A stretch of DNA of 64,000 nucleotides, taken from the NCBI GenBank assembly GCA_964563925.1, contig CAZLZD010000006.1, forward strand, positions 49,205-113,204, given 5' to 3'. Within the stretch, counting starts at the first letter, position 1, and every line of letters starts with the position of its first letter. This DNA is from JAUILA01 sp964563925 (lineage in GTDB: Bacteria; Bacteroidota; Bacteroidia; Cytophagales; Cyclobacteriaceae). Both the position numbers and the translations under genes were made by a program. Below are positions 62,868 through 64,000 of this stretch, one piece after another. The notes under the pieces are model-generated. The model did no database searches. It was not told where the DNA came from and was given only the letters and a program-made list of their open reading frames with translations.

Positions 62868-64000
62868 ATGAGGTTATTACTGTTATCGCTATGCCTGCTC
62901 GGGAGCGCCCAAATGCTCCGGGCCCAGGATTCTCTGGTGACGGGTACGGACGGACAGGTCATTCTGATCGCTGACATGCAGATGCAGATTGATGTGAACC
63001 AGTCGATGAACGACCTTTATAATTTTAAGTTTGCCAAGGCGGAAAAGCAGTTTGAATACCTGCGGTACAAGTATCCCTGGCACCCTCTTCCGTATTTCCT
63101 GCTGGGACTTAGCGAATGGTGGAAGATCATGCCCGACCTGTCGGATACTTCCCACGATGAGGAGTTCCTGGCGTATATGGACACGGTGATCATGCGGTCT
63201 GAAGCGATGTATGACGTGCCGCAACGGGAGGTGGAGGCCGCCTTTTTCCTGGCCGCTGCCTATGGATTTCAGGGCAGGCTGTACAGCAGTGAGGAGCGAA
63301 AGAACTGGCGCAAGGCGGCCGTGGTGGGTAAGAATGCATTGAAGTACATGTCGGAAATCCGCGGCAAGGATGAGCTTAGCGTGGAATTGCTGTTCGGCGA
63401 AGGGCTGTACAATTATTTTTCGGTCTGGGTGGGGGAGAATTATTTTCTGCTCAAGCCGGTGGTGGCCCTGTTTCCGAAAGGGGACAAGGAGCTTGGTATA
63501 AAGCAATTGAGGGAGGTGTCCTATAATGCGTTTTATACGCGGACCGAGGCCATGGTTTTCCTGATGCGTATTTTGAACAGTTATGAGAATGACCAGGCGG
63601 GGGCCTTTCATATTGCCGAATATTTACACCAGACCTACCCTGATAACCCGTATTTCCACCGGTATTATGCGAGGATGCTGTATTCGATGGGCCGGTTTTC
63701 CAGGACCCGGCCGGTCTGCGAGGAGATCCTGTCGCGGATTGACAGTGGCATGACCGGGTACGAAGCCACGAGCGGAAGATACGCCGCGTTTTTCCTGGGG
63801 CAGATCTATGAAAACCTGAGGGAGTATGAAAAGGCCCGGCTGTACTATGAGCGGACGATCGCTTTTGCCCGGGAGATTGAGGCGGATGATTCGGGGTATT
63901 ATCATTATTCCCTGCTGGCGCTGGGCGATATTGCCATGCGCAACGGCGACAAGAAGGAAGCACGCGAGTACTACAAGATGGTCAAGAACGAGGCCAAGCG
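62868..64000 (+). CDS. Exported TPR-repeat protein, 3' truncated
   Basis: Open to the end of the window, about 377 residues. A signal peptide starts at the ATG (MRLLLLSLCLLGSAQMLRAQ). The mature part is built of TPR-like helix pairs: NDLYNFKFAKAEKQFEYLRY, GAFHIAEYLHQTYPDNPYFH, FFLGQIYENLREYEKARLYYERTI and LLALGDIAMRNGDKKEAREYY. Likely periplasmic, role unknown. Long antisense open frames at 62889-63963 are shadows of this gene. Confidence 0.85.
   Translation, partial: MRLLLLSLCLLGSAQMLRAQDSLVTGTDGQVILIADMQMQIDVNQSMNDLYNFKFAKAEKQFEYLRYKYPWHPLPYFLLGLSEWWKIMPDLSDTSHDEEFLAYMDTVIMRSEAMYDVPQREVEAAFFLAAAYGFQGRLYSSEERKNWRKAAVVGKNALKYMSEIRGKDELSVELLFGEGLYNYFSVWVGENYFLLKPVVALFPKGDKELGIKQLREVSYNAFYTRTEAMVFLMRILNSYENDQAGAFHIAEYLHQTYPDNPYFHRYYARMLYSMGRFSRTRPVCEEILSRIDSGMTGYEATSGRYAAFFLGQIYENLREYEKARLYYERTIAFAREIEADDSGYYHYSLLALGDIAMRNGDKKEAREYYKMVKNEAK

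Noticed and set aside
62889..63963. Long minus-strand frames (240 and 170 residues) at the right end
   Set aside because: The plus strand holds a TPR gene with a signal peptide and a -7 box; the minus frames are Arg/Pro/His-rich shadows.

Overview
The window looks like chromosome of a Bacteroidota bacterium, most likely Cytophagales (Cyclobacteriaceae-like). Reasons: a gliding-motility lipoprotein gene gldH; a fused SecDF; GWxTD, DUF6787 and DUF2723 family proteins; many Bacteroidota-style lipoproteins; promoters of the TTTG / TAnnTTTG type instead of TTGACA/TATAAT; almost no Shine-Dalgarno sequences; and atpD-atpC apart from the other ATP synthase genes. Base composition is near 50% GC. Genes are dense and mostly housekeeping. 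I see no tRNA, rRNA, insertion sequence, prophage or CRISPR array.

Layout. 1-2.3 kb: 5'-truncated prfC, a RluA-type pseudouridine synthase and a small membrane protein (+). 2.4-8.8 kb: atpDC, an orphan histidine kinase, an ABC-2 exporter pair and a secreted protein of unknown function (-). 8.9-13.8 kb: hpt-adk-obg, grpE-dnaJ and an M42-like peptidase (-). 13.9-16 kb: upp, a Ca/Na antiporter and a membrane protein (+). 16-18.9 kb: serine dehydratase and rho (-), with a 100-N gap inside rho. 19.2-25 kb: serS, prolyl oligopeptidase, a GNAT and a lytic transglycosylase. 25-30.7 kb: kynurenine (tryptophan) degradation, haaO-kynU-kmo on the minus strand facing away from an SDR and an aldehyde dehydrogenase on the plus strand. 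30.6-34.7 kb: a coiled-coil exported protein, two unlike L,D-transpeptidases and ndk. 34.9-39 kb: nrnA, two FKBP lipoproteins, rdgB and udk in one tight run (+). 39-44 kb: a MATE exporter, then a 120-residue leader-like gene and secDF. 44-48.5 kb: PSP1-domain protein, gldH, trkA and trkH (-). 48.5-54 kb: purD, an unknown lipoprotein/beta-barrel pair and recQ (-). 54.1-56.2 kb: kdsD-manC (+), for surface-sugar precursors. 56.2-64 kb: rlmB, GWxTD protein, a methyltransferase, a DUF2723 membrane protein, another membrane protein and a 3'-truncated TPR gene.

The most interesting signal is upstream of secDF. A strong promoter drives a 120-residue protein with an N-terminal signal anchor and an unusual Arg/aromatic-rich C-terminus ending Asn-Ala-Pro at the stop codon. 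Seventy-two bases later secDF begins, and codons 2-4 of secDF can pair perfectly over 8 bp with a segment just past the leader stop. This is the architecture of a secretion-monitoring arrest peptide (as in SecM-secA and VemP-secDF2), but it is an inference. Other notable points are a Rho with a long repetitive disordered insert, a DnaJ lacking one of its two zinc centres, and an SDR in the kynurenine cluster with both catalytic Tyr and Lys replaced.
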